Notes under the pieces: model-generated
What the model saw: only the letters and a program-made list of their open reading frames with translations
Databases searched by the model: none
Told to the model about the DNA's origin: nothing
Assembly: GCF_900112105.1 (NCBI RefSeq)
Contig: NZ_FOKV01000003.1
Coordinates: 248,001 to 312,000 of the forward strand
Origin: Zunongwangia mangrovi
GTDB lineage: Bacteria > Bacteroidota > Bacteroidia > Flavobacteriales > Flavobacteriaceae
DNA length: 64,000 nt
Direction: 5' to 3'
Shown here: in pieces, positions 24,584-32,522 of the stretch
Position numbering within the stretch: the stretch's first letter is position 1
How the letters are laid out: each line of letters starts with the position of its first letter
Position numbers and translations under genes: made by a program

Positions 24584-24614
24584 TTGCTCTAAACCTCGGA
24601 AAATCTTAAGTTTG
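24584..24614 (+). promoter_or_regulatory. Promoter of the FMN reductase-pabB unit
   Basis: TTG at 24584-24586 and TAAGTTTG at 24607-24614, 20 bases apart, match the Bacteroidetes promoter pattern well. The ATG is 15 bases downstream. Confidence 0.65.
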
Positions 24615-24628
24615 CATAAAAATTTATA

Positions 24629-25165
24629 ATGAAAAATATATTAGGATTTGCAGGATCTAACAGTAGTTCATCAATAAATGTCCAATTGCTGAACGACCTG
24701 ATGAATCGTTTACCTTCAGATTATAACAGGAAAGATATTAATGTTTTAGATTACGATCTTCCGTTTTATGGCGAGGATGTAGAAAAAGAGCAGGGAATTC
24801 CTGAAAACGCTGAAAAATTTGCTAAAGAAATCGAACAATATGATGCCTTAATTATCACGATTAATGAGCATAATGGGAGTTTATCTGCATATTTTAAAAA
24901 CCTGATCGATTGGACTTCACGTTATAAACACCAGTTTTTAGCCGGTAAAAAAATATTTTTGGCAGCGGCTTCTCCTGGACAGGGTGGTGCAGCAGCTTCT
25001 TTAAAATACGCAAAAACAGCGTTCACCATTTTTGGAGGTGAAGTAGTTGAAACGCTAAGTTTCCCTAGTTTTTACGATAATTTTGAAAACGGAATTGTAG
25101 TAAATCCTGAATTAGAAAAAGAAATTGATTCAAAATTAAATACTTTTGCACAACAAACTTCTTAA
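24629..25165 (+). CDS. NADPH-dependent FMN reductase-family protein
   Basis: A 178-residue flavodoxin-fold enzyme of the NADPH-dependent FMN reductase family. Seen: GFAGSNSSSSINVQLL (phosphate loop), VLDYDLPFYGEDVEKEQGIPENAEKF, TINEHNGSLSAYFKNLIDW (conserved flavin-contact region) and AASPGQGGAAASLKYA. It likely passes electrons from NADPH to flavin or quinones in the cytoplasm. Two bases separate its stop codon from the GTG start of pabB, so they are co-transcribed and perhaps translationally coupled; a functional link with folate synthesis is not evident. Confidence 0.85.
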   Translation: MKNILGFAGSNSSSSINVQLLNDLMNRLPSDYNRKDINVLDYDLPFYGEDVEKEQGIPENAEKFAKEIEQYDALIITINEHNGSLSAYFKNLIDWTSRYKHQFLAGKKIFLAAASPGQGGAAASLKYAKTAFTIFGGEVVETLSFPSFYDNFENGIVVNPELEKEIDSKLNTFAQQTS

Positions 25166-25167
25166 GT

Positions 25168-26472
25168 GTGCGGAGTAACAAGATTTTTGAACTTTCTAAT
25201 GTAAATTTATTTAAGCAAAAATTGCTAAGCTGGGCTTCTGGTTTTAGAGAAGTTGTTTGGCTGGTTAGTAACGAGTATCCAGATAAATACCGGCAATACG
25301 ATGCAATTTTAGCAGTAGAAGCTTTTACGGCTATCAAAACCGATGCTGTAGAAGCTTTTGATAAATTAAAGGAATATCAGGAAACTACGGCCGATTGGAT
25401 TTTTGGGTATCTATCCTACGATCTTAAAAATGATACCGAAAATCTAAAGAGTAAAAATTACGACGGACTCGATTTTCCTGAACTTTATTTCTTCCAGCCT
25501 CAAAAATTGTTTTTGCTGAAAGGTAATCAGCTTGAAGTGCAATATTTACGGGTAGTAGATGATGAAATCGATCTGGATTTTGCAGCGATCAATGATATTG
25601 TAATTCCTGAAAAAACAGCTCAAAAACCTCAAAAATCGACTCTAATACAATCCCGACTTTCTAAAGAAGAATATCTTCAGAAAATCGAAAATATGTTGAA
25701 GCATATTCATCGTGGGGATATTTACGAAGCTAATTTTTGTCAGGAATTTTATGCTGAAAATATTGATTTAGAGCCCTTGCATGTCTTTAATGCGCTTAAT
25801 ACAATTTCTAATCCGCCTTTCGCGAGTTTTGTAAAGCTGGAAAACTATCACGCGATGTGCGCGTCACCAGAACGTTACATTCAGAAGATAGGAAATAGGG
25901 TAGTTTCTCAACCTATAAAGGGAACTGCGGGGAGACATGCCGATCCAAAAATTGATGCTGAAAATGCCCAAAATCTTACCGAAGATCTAAAGGAGCGTTC
26001 TGAAAATATAATGATTGCCGATCTGGTGAGAAACGATCTTTCTCGCACTGCAAAAAAAGGAAGCGTAAAAGTTGAAGAACTATGCGAGGTGTATTCTTTT
26101 AAGCAGGTACATCAGTTAATTTCGACCATTTCCGCAGAGCTTCAGGACGATATTGCCGCCGTTGATGTGTTAGAAAGTACGTTCCCTATGGGAAGTATGA
26201 CGGGTGCTCCAAAAATTTCAGCAATGAAAATTATCGAAGATTTGGAAGAAACCAAACGTGGCTTGTATAGTGGTGCGATTGGCTATTTTACACCGGCAGC
26301 AGATTTCGATTTTAACGTGGTAATTCGCAGTATTCTTTATAATTCAGAAAATAAATACGCATCATTCTCGGTTGGAGGAGCAATCACCGCACAATCCAAA
26401 CCAGAAAAGGAATACGAAGAGTGCATGGTGAAAGCAAGGGCGATGCGAAAGGTTTTGGAAAAGAATATTTAG
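25168..26472 (+). CDS. pabB: Aminodeoxychorismate synthase component I (chorismate-binding enzyme)
   Basis: A 434-residue enzyme that aminates chorismate to 4-amino-4-deoxychorismate for folate synthesis. It starts with GTG, 2 bases after the preceding stop; the next in-frame Met is far inside. The N-terminal 155 residues are a divergent lid. The chorismate-binding domain shows KIENMLKHIHRGDIYEANFCQEF, the YQ/CASPERYI stretch, QPIKGTAGRHADP, ERSENIMIADLVRNDLSRTAKKGSVKVEELCEVYSF and TFPMGSMTGAPKISAMKIIEDLE. PIKGTAGR has Ala where PabB usually has a catalytic Lys-containing PIKGT; the Lys is present. Anthranilate synthase (TrpE) is the alternative, but no trp gene is near. Confidence 0.85.
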   Translation: MRSNKIFELSNVNLFKQKLLSWASGFREVVWLVSNEYPDKYRQYDAILAVEAFTAIKTDAVEAFDKLKEYQETTADWIFGYLSYDLKNDTENLKSKNYDGLDFPELYFFQPQKLFLLKGNQLEVQYLRVVDDEIDLDFAAINDIVIPEKTAQKPQKSTLIQSRLSKEEYLQKIENMLKHIHRGDIYEANFCQEFYAENIDLEPLHVFNALNTISNPPFASFVKLENYHAMCASPERYIQKIGNRVVSQPIKGTAGRHADPKIDAENAQNLTEDLKERSENIMIADLVRNDLSRTAKKGSVKVEELCEVYSFKQVHQLISTISAELQDDIAAVDVLESTFPMGSMTGAPKISAMKIIEDLEETKRGLYSGAIGYFTPAADFDFNVVIRSILYNSENKYASFSVGGAITAQSKPEKEYEECMVKARAMRKVLEKNI

Positions 26473-26478
26473 CAAGTT

Positions 26479-26778
26479 TTAAGCTGCACTGTTTTCAAGA
26501 GGTTTGATATTATTAAATTCTTGATCTTTCAGATTTTTTTGTTCTTCTAAATCAAAGTCGTCCTGTAGTCCTAACCAGAATTTAGCAGAAGTCCCGAAGA
26601 ATTTCGAAAAACGTAATGCAGTATCTGCTGTAATTCTTCTTTTACGATTAATAATCTCGCTAATTCTTGTTTGTGGAATAAAGGTTTCTTTAGAAAGTCT
26701 ATAAGCAGTGATTTCTAAAGGATCTAGAAACTCTTCCTTTAGTATTTCGCCTGGATGTATGTTAGCTAATTTGTTCAT
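26479..26778 (-). CDS. higA: HigA-type antitoxin (XRE helix-turn-helix)
   Basis: A 99-residue antitoxin that binds and silences the HigB toxin and represses the operon. The ATG at 26778 (MNKLANIHPGE) is taken over the in-frame start at 26802, since HigA/VapI antitoxins begin just before HPGE. Seen: HPGEILKEEFLDPLEITAYRLSKET, the helix-turn-helix FIPQTRISEIINRKRRITADTALRFSKFFG, and SAKFWLGLQDDFDLEEQK, all family signature. It follows the toxin gene by 10 bases. The stop lies 6 bases after the convergent pabB stop, so the pair is squeezed between pabB and tilS. Confidence 0.92.
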   Translation of the reverse strand: MNKLANIHPGEILKEEFLDPLEITAYRLSKETFIPQTRISEIINRKRRITADTALRFSKFFGTSAKFWLGLQDDFDLEEQKNLKDQEFNNIKPLENSAA

Positions 26779-26788
26779 TTTTTCGATT

Positions 26789-27070
26789 TTAGTGATAATC
26801 AATAATTTTTACTTCAAAAGCATTGTCATTATTCCATTTAAAAATCACTCTCCATTGCTTGTTAATTCTAATACTATAAAATCCTTCTAAATTTCCGCTT
26901 AGTTTTTCCAAATGATTCGCAGGTGGAATTCTTAAATCATTTATAGTTTGAGCATTATTAATCATTCTTAATTTTCTTCGCGTAACATTTTGAATTTTTG
27001 GAGGGAGTTTTTTGGAAGGTATTCCAATCCAAATTTTCTCTGCTTCTTTATCTGTAAACGATTTAATCAA
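26789..27070 (-). CDS. higB: HigB-type toxin (RelE/ParE superfamily mRNA interferase)
   Basis: A 93-residue toxin of the HigB/RelE family, expected to cleave mRNA in the ribosome. The start is a TTG at 27070: the protein then begins MIKSFTDKEAEKIW, the normal family start, and an in-frame stop lies seven codons before the TTG. Seen: RKLRMINNAQTINDLRIPPANHLEKLSGNLEGFYSIRINKQWRVIFKWNN, with the conserved Arg and His positions and the C-terminal VKIIDYH. A -7 box and a perfect ACGTTA-C-TAACGT palindrome lie just upstream. Toxin precedes antitoxin, as usual for higBA. Confidence 0.92.
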   Translation of the reverse strand: MIKSFTDKEAEKIWIGIPSKKLPPKIQNVTRRKLRMINNAQTINDLRIPPANHLEKLSGNLEGFYSIRINKQWRVIFKWNNDNAFEVKIIDYH

Positions 27071-27084
27071 AAATATTCTGCATT

Positions 27085-27097
27085 ACGTTACTAACGT
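27085..27097. promoter_or_regulatory. Palindrome upstream of higB, probable HigA operator
   Basis: ACGTTA-C-TAACGT, a perfect 13-bp palindrome, lies directly downstream of the higB -7 box and 15 bases before the TTG start. This is where an autorepressor such as HigA would bind to block transcription. The binding itself is inferred. Confidence 0.55.
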
Positions 27098-27105
27098 CAA
27101 AGATA
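27098..27105 (-). promoter_or_regulatory. -7 box of the higBA promoter
   Basis: Minus-strand TATCTTTG matches TAnnTTTG exactly, 28 bases before the higB start codon and adjacent to the palindrome. No -33 TTG at standard distance. Confidence 0.5.
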
Positions 27106-27253
27106 AGTATTTTTTTTGAATTTTAAATTAAGAATTTAGGTGTAAGCTTAAGAATATTAAATAGGAAAAACTTTTTTTAATGCCTAATGAGGGATTAAGC
27201 CATTCTTAGGCTTAAAAACAGCAAACTTTAAAATTTCAGCTTATCGAATTTTG

Positions 27254-27261
27254 TATCTTTG
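27254..27261 (+). promoter_or_regulatory. -7 box of the tilS-dsbD promoter
   Basis: TATCTTTG matches TAnnTTTG exactly and lies 6 bases before the tilS ATG at 27268, implying a very short or no leader. It also argues against a longer TilS starting at the TTG of 27259. Confidence 0.45.
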
Positions 27262-27267
27262 ATTTTT

Positions 27268-28581
27268 ATGGAAAAAGCCTTTAAAAATCATATAAAATCG
27301 AACTTCCCTAATTTGGCGAATGCCAAGTTGATCCTTGCAGTAAGTGGTGGTGTAGATAGTATGGTTTTGATGCATCTTTGTAAAAAGGCAAAATTAGATG
27401 TTGCTGTTGCCCATTGCAATTTTAATCTAAGAAATAATGAAAGTGATGGTGACGAGGAATTTGTGGTAAGGGCAGCACAAAATCTTGGGATAAAAGTCCA
27501 TATTCAGCATTTTGATACCACTTCTTTTGCTGAAGATCATAAGCTTTCTATACAAATGGCAGCCCGAGAACTACGTTATCGATGGTTTGAGGAATTGCGG
27601 ATCGCTGAAGCTGCCGATTATGTTTTGGTAGCGCACCATGCCAATGATTCTTTAGAAACTTTTCTTATCAATTTTGTGAGAAGTACTGGGCCAGAAGGTC
27701 TAGCGGGAATCAAAGCTGAAAATGATAAAATTTTACGTCCATTATTAAAATTTAGTCGGGAAGAAATTGAAAATTTCGCCCGTGAAAATCAAATTTTGTG
27801 GCGAGAAGATAGCAGCAATGCCTCTACAAAATACCTTCGGAATAAAATAAGGCATCAGGTAATTTCGCTTTTTGAAGAAATGAATCCAAATTTTTTAGAT
27901 GGCTTTAAAAACACTCAGGAATACCTGCGCCAGCAACTCGATCTTGTTGAAGATTATACCGAGTTGATTTATAAAAAAGCAGTCAAAAAAGTCGATTTTG
28001 GATATTCTTTCGATGTGCTTTTTTTACAGCGTTTACCACATACCAAGGCAGTTTTATATCAACTTTTAAAAACATTTGGTTTTACCGAGTGGAACGATGT
28101 TTACAATTTGCTGGATGCCCAATCGGGTAAAATGGTTTTTTCGAATACACATCGATTGGTAAAAGATCGCGATGAGCTTATTTTAACTAGGATCGATCAA
28201 TCTCATTTAAATGAGACCTACGAAATTGCAGAAAATGAGGAAAATTTTATGCTACCCAATGCAGCTTTTAGTTTCCATAAGGTTGCAGCCATTCAGGAAA
28301 CCAATCGACATATAATTTATGTAAATGTCAATAAACTGGAATATCCTTTAAAACTACGCCGTTGGCAGGAAGGTGATAGCTTTCATCCATTCGGTATGAA
28401 AGGTCGAAAGAAAGTAAGCGACTTTTTTAAGGACAATAAATTATCTTTGCCGCAAAAAGAAAATACCTGGCTACTAACCTCTGGCGATAAGATCGTCTGG
28501 ATCGTTAACTGGCGTGCAGATAATCGATTTGCGATAACATCCGAAAATCAACCTATATTAAAAATCACATTTCATCAATGA
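27268..28581 (+). CDS. tilS: tRNA(Ile)-lysidine synthase
   Basis: A 437-residue ATP-pyrophosphatase that attaches lysine to C34 of tRNA-Ile(CAU), changing its codon reading from AUG to AUA; essential in nearly all bacteria. Seen: PP-loop SGGVDS (26-31), AHCNFNLRNNESDGDEEFV, QMAARELRYRWFEEL, VAHHANDSLETFLINFVRSTG, the RPLLKFSREEI stretch and NKIRHQVI, then the C-terminal domain with LRRWQEGDSFHPFGMKGRKKVSDFF, standard for TilS. The ATG at 27268 is preferred to the TTG at 27259. Its stop overlaps the dsbD start in ATGA, so the two genes are coupled. Confidence 0.95.
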   Translation: MEKAFKNHIKSNFPNLANAKLILAVSGGVDSMVLMHLCKKAKLDVAVAHCNFNLRNNESDGDEEFVVRAAQNLGIKVHIQHFDTTSFAEDHKLSIQMAARELRYRWFEELRIAEAADYVLVAHHANDSLETFLINFVRSTGPEGLAGIKAENDKILRPLLKFSREEIENFARENQILWREDSSNASTKYLRNKIRHQVISLFEEMNPNFLDGFKNTQEYLRQQLDLVEDYTELIYKKAVKKVDFGYSFDVLFLQRLPHTKAVLYQLLKTFGFTEWNDVYNLLDAQSGKMVFSNTHRLVKDRDELILTRIDQSHLNETYEIAENEENFMLPNAAFSFHKVAAIQETNRHIIYVNVNKLEYPLKLRRWQEGDSFHPFGMKGRKKVSDFFKDNKLSLPQKENTWLLTSGDKIVWIVNWRADNRFAITSENQPILKITFHQ

Positions 28582-30599
28582 AAAAATTTATAGCATTAAG
28601 CTTATTATTTCTTTCTTTTTTACCCCTAAAAGCCCAGGTTTTCGATCCAACAATGGCTGGCGGAGGAGGTCAGTTTGAAAATCCGGTAACCTGGGAAGCA
28701 TCTTTCGAAAAGGAAAGTGACAGTATTTATATTATTAAAATTAAAGCCGAATTAGAAGGAAAATGGCATTTGTACTCGCAAAAAGAAGTAGAAATGGATA
28801 TTGCTCCAATCCCAACACAATTCACTTTTAATGCTGAAGAAGGAGGCTACGAGCTCATTGGAGAAACTTTAGAGCCAGAAGTTGAGCCGGTTTACGATGA
28901 GGTTTTTGAAGCTGATATTACTTATTTTGAAGAGGAAGCTGAATTTACTCAGAAAATAAAAGTTACAAATCCTGAAGATACACATGTTATTGCTGAAGTA
29001 TATTATTCTGTTTGTGATGATAAGCAATGTTTACCGCCGGAAACCGAACGTTTTACTATTTCTCTGGGAAGTAACGAAGTTACACAGGGATTTACAGATT
29101 TAACTGTAGAAGAAGAGGATCAAAGCTTAGCACAGCAATTAGATATTGAAGTTCAGGGATGGGAAGGTTACGAAACAGAGGAAGAAGAATCTTCATTTTT
29201 AAGCATTTTCTTTTTAGGATTTATAGGTGGTTTGATCGCATTGCTAACGCCATGTGTTTTCCCAATGATTCCGCTTACGGTATCTTTCTTTACCAAAGGA
29301 GCGCAAACGCGATCTAAAGGCGTTACTAATGCCATATTGTATGGTTTCTTTATCTTTTTAATTTACCTGCTTTTAAGTTTACCATTCCATTTACTGGATA
29401 GTGTAAACCCAGAGTTGCTGAATAATATTTCAACTAATGTTACGCTAAACGTGATATTTTTTGTGATATTCATCGTTTTTGCCTTCTCTTTTTTCGGGTA
29501 TTACGAAATCACTTTACCAAGTTCCTGGGGAAATAAACTTGATGATAAAGCCAGCAGTATTGGTGGTATTATCGGTATTTTCTTTATGGCAATTACTTTA
29601 GCAATTGTCTCATTCTCTTGTACAGGACCAATTTTAGGATCCCTGCTAGGAGGTTCTCTAAGTAGTGATGGCGGCGCAACTTTGCTTTCTATAGGGATGG
29701 GTGGTTTTGGTTTAGCCTTAGCTTTACCATTTGCTTTATTTGCGTTATTCCCAAACTGGTTAAATTCATTGCCAAAAAGTGGTGGATGGTTAAATTCAGT
29801 GAAAGTTGTATTGGGTTTTATAGAACTGGCTTTAGCCTTTAAATTTTTATCGAATGCAGATCTTGTAGATCACTGGGGACTTTTAAAAAGAGAGGTTTTC
29901 TTAGGAATTTGGATCGTTTTGGGTATTGGATTAACCTTATATCTTTTCGGTTTAATTCGTTTTCCGCATGATGGCCCAAAACAAAAGATCAGCAAAGCAA
30001 GATTTGGTCTTGGGATTATAAGTCTGCTATTTGTTCTTTATTTAATTCCGGGGCTTACCAATACTTCGTATTCAAATTTAAAATTACTAAGTGGTTTTCC
30101 ACCACCAAGTTTTTATAGCTTGTACGATAAAGATACCAGCGGCCCAATGGGATTAGAAAGTTATCATGATTTTGAAGAAGGTGTGGCTGCAGCAAAAGAA
30201 CAGGGAAAACCTATAATTATTGATTTTACAGGTTGGGCTTGTGTAAACTGTCGTAAAATGGAAGAACAAGTATGGACAGATCCTGAAGTTTACGACCTTC
30301 TTAAAAACGATTATATTTTGGTATCACTTTATGTAGATGATAAAGAAGAATTGCCAGAAGATAAACAGTTTAATTATGAGCGCCCAGACGGTAGCATTAA
30401 GAAAATTAAGACGATTGGAGATAAATGGGCGACCTTCCAAACCTTAAATTTCAAAAATAATTCACAGCCGTTTTATGTGCTTTTAGATAGTGATTTTAAT
30501 CTGCTAAATGAGCCAACTGGTTATACGCCAAAAGCTTCAGAATATATTAACTGGCTGCAAAGCGGACTTCAGAAAAAAGGGGAGCTCGCTAAAAATTAA
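28578..30599 (+). CDS. dsbD: DsbD-like thiol:disulfide interchange protein
   Basis: A 673-residue inner-membrane protein that carries electrons from cytoplasmic thioredoxin to periplasmic disulfides. Domain order: signal peptide (MKKFIALSLLFLSFLPLKAQ), N-terminal DsbD-alpha-like domain with redox pair in SVCDDKQCLPPE, a CcdA-like membrane domain of eight helices (about residues 205-490) with cysteines in LLTPCVFPMIPLT and FSCTGPILGS, and a C-terminal periplasmic thioredoxin domain with WACVNC (Cys555, Cys558). All three redox pairs are therefore present. It overlaps tilS by four bases. A typical role is keeping periplasmic thiol proteins, including cytochrome c maturation factors, reduced. 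Confidence 0.93.
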   Translation: MKKFIALSLLFLSFLPLKAQVFDPTMAGGGGQFENPVTWEASFEKESDSIYIIKIKAELEGKWHLYSQKEVEMDIAPIPTQFTFNAEEGGYELIGETLEPEVEPVYDEVFEADITYFEEEAEFTQKIKVTNPEDTHVIAEVYYSVCDDKQCLPPETERFTISLGSNEVTQGFTDLTVEEEDQSLAQQLDIEVQGWEGYETEEEESSFLSIFFLGFIGGLIALLTPCVFPMIPLTVSFFTKGAQTRSKGVTNAILYGFFIFLIYLLLSLPFHLLDSVNPELLNNISTNVTLNVIFFVIFIVFAFSFFGYYEITLPSSWGNKLDDKASSIGGIIGIFFMAITLAIVSFSCTGPILGSLLGGSLSSDGGATLLSIGMGGFGLALALPFALFALFPNWLNSLPKSGGWLNSVKVVLGFIELALAFKFLSNADLVDHWGLLKREVFLGIWIVLGIGLTLYLFGLIRFPHDGPKQKISKARFGLGIISLLFVLYLIPGLTNTSYSNLKLLSGFPPPSFYSLYDKDTSGPMGLESYHDFEEGVAAAKEQGKPIIIDFTGWACVNCRKMEEQVWTDPEVYDLLKNDYILVSLYVDDKEELPEDKQFNYERPDGSIKKIKTIGDKWATFQTLNFKNNSQPFYVLLDSDFNLLNEPTGYTPKASEYINWLQSGLQKKGELAKN

Positions 30600-30662
30600 A
30601 AATCCTTTACGATTCGCGGTGTAATTTCTATCTTTAGGGATTAAAAACACAATTCCTGAATA

Positions 30663-32516
30663 ATGAAATTACACCAAAGGTCATTACTTTATACATTTTT
30701 ACTATTTGTAGTATTTCAGGTTGCTGCTCAATCTGGCAGTGATTATAATGTAAAAGATCATTACACTAAAACTGAAGTTGATATCCCAATGCGGGATGGT
30801 ACTAAGCTTCACACCACAATTTACTCTCCAAAAGATACTTCTAAAAAGTATCCTATAATAATGCAAAGAACGCCTTACAGCTCCAGACCTTATGGAGAAG
30901 GGCAAATGCGTTCTTTGATTGGTCCTAACCAATATCTTATGCAACAAGGTAACATTATTGTTTACCAGGATGTGCGTGGGCGTTGGATGAGTGAAGGGAA
31001 GTACGATAATATGCGTGCTTACATCCCGAATAAAAAAGGCGAGCAGTTTGACGAAGCCAGCGATACTTACGATACTATAGATTGGCTGGTAAAAAACGTA
31101 GATAACAATAATGGAAATGTTGGGATGTGGGGAATTTCATATCCTGGTTTCTATTCTGTTTATTCCTTAGTAGATTCTCATAAAGCCTTAAAAGCGGTTT
31201 CTCCGCAGGCGGGAATTTCAGATTTCTTTTTCGATGATTTTCACCACAATGGTGCTTATCTGTTAAGTTACTGGAGAGCAACAGCTCTTTTTGGATATCA
31301 AAAAGATGCTCCTACAACAGAGAGTTGGTACGAATTACCAGGTCTTGGTACTCAGGATCAATATCAGTTCTTTTTAGATCATACACCACTTAGTTCTTTA
31401 GATGAATATTATAAAGAAGACAATGAGTTTTGGCAACAACTAAAAGATCATCCTAATTATGACGAATTCTGGGAATCTAGAGGAATTATTCAGCATTTAG
31501 ATGATGTAAAGCCTGCGGTAATGATCGTTGGTGGATTATTTGATGCCGAAGATCTTTACGGTCCTTTTAATGAATACAAAAAGATCGAAGAAACTAGCAA
31601 CACTTATAATATTTTGGTTTACGGGCCATGGAGTCATGGAGACTGGGCTAGAGAAGGCGGAAGACAATCTGTTGGAAATGTATATTTTGAAGACAGTCTT
31701 TCTACAAGATATCAGCAGGATTACGAGACAAAATTCTTCAACCATTTCTTAAAGCAAAACGGTAAAGGTTCTTTAGATCTTGCTGAAGCACATATTTATG
31801 ATACCGGGAAAAGAGAATGGACAGATTACGAGCAATGGCCTCCAAAAAATACAGTTGCTAAAACATTCTATTTAGGGGACGATCAAGAGCTTACTACAGC
31901 CGCTACAGACACAAAACAAGAGTTTGTAAGTGATCCAGAAAAGCCAGTTTCGTATAATAACGAAATTAAAACTGTTTTTACGCCACGTGAATACATGACG
32001 GGTGACCAGCGTTTTGCTGCAAGACGTCCAGATGTTTTGGTGTATGAAACTGAAGTTCTAGACGAAGATCTTAGTGTGGTAGGTGAAATTGAAGCCATGC
32101 TTAAAGTTGCAACAACAGGAACAGCGGCAGATTGGGTAGTAAAAGTGATCGATGTGTATCCACCAGATGCCGAGAATTACCCTGAAACGATGGATCATTT
32201 AAAAATGAGTAATTATCACATGATGGTGCGTAGTGAAGTGATGAGAGGTCGTTTTAGAAATGATTTTTCTAAACCAGAACCGTTTGAGCCTAACACTAAA
32301 ACCGATGTAAATCTTACATTGCAAGGGGTAAATCATACATTTAAGAAAGGGCACAAGATGCAAATCCAGATTCAGAGTACCTGGTTTCCTTTAATCGACC
32401 TTAATCCACAAAATTATGTGGACAATATATTTAAAGCTGAAAAAGAAGATTTTCAGAAACAAACCCATACCGTATTTGGTGATTCAGCCATAAAATTTTC
32501 GGTATTGAAAAAATAA
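30663..32516 (+). CDS. Exported CocE/NonD-family hydrolase (X-Pro dipeptidyl-peptidase S15 type)
   Basis: A 617-residue secreted serine hydrolase of the CocE/PepX family. Seen: signal peptide ending VAAQ; VDIPMRDGTKLHTTIYSPKD, the family N-terminus; YQDVRGRWMSEGKY; nucleophile Ser159 in WGISYPGFY; Asp in IVGGLFDAEDLYGPFN; His in YGPWSHGDWAR; and a C-terminal jelly-roll domain (about 380-610). Members act as acyl-ester, glutaryl-acylase or peptidase enzymes; S15 peptidases cleave X-Pro dipeptides. Given the adjoining DUF885 lipoprotein gene 6 bases downstream, peptide scavenging is plausible but not shown. Confidence 0.88.
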   Translation: MKLHQRSLLYTFLLFVVFQVAAQSGSDYNVKDHYTKTEVDIPMRDGTKLHTTIYSPKDTSKKYPIIMQRTPYSSRPYGEGQMRSLIGPNQYLMQQGNIIVYQDVRGRWMSEGKYDNMRAYIPNKKGEQFDEASDTYDTIDWLVKNVDNNNGNVGMWGISYPGFYSVYSLVDSHKALKAVSPQAGISDFFFDDFHHNGAYLLSYWRATALFGYQKDAPTTESWYELPGLGTQDQYQFFLDHTPLSSLDEYYKEDNEFWQQLKDHPNYDEFWESRGIIQHLDDVKPAVMIVGGLFDAEDLYGPFNEYKKIEETSNTYNILVYGPWSHGDWAREGGRQSVGNVYFEDSLSTRYQQDYETKFFNHFLKQNGKGSLDLAEAHIYDTGKREWTDYEQWPPKNTVAKTFYLGDDQELTTAATDTKQEFVSDPEKPVSYNNEIKTVFTPREYMTGDQRFAARRPDVLVYETEVLDEDLSVVGEIEAMLKVATTGTAADWVVKVIDVYPPDAENYPETMDHLKMSNYHMMVRSEVMRGRFRNDFSKPEPFEPNTKTDVNLTLQGVNHTFKKGHKMQIQIQSTWFPLIDLNPQNYVDNIFKAEKEDFQKQTHTVFGDSAIKFSVLKK

Positions 32517-32522
32517 TTTGTC

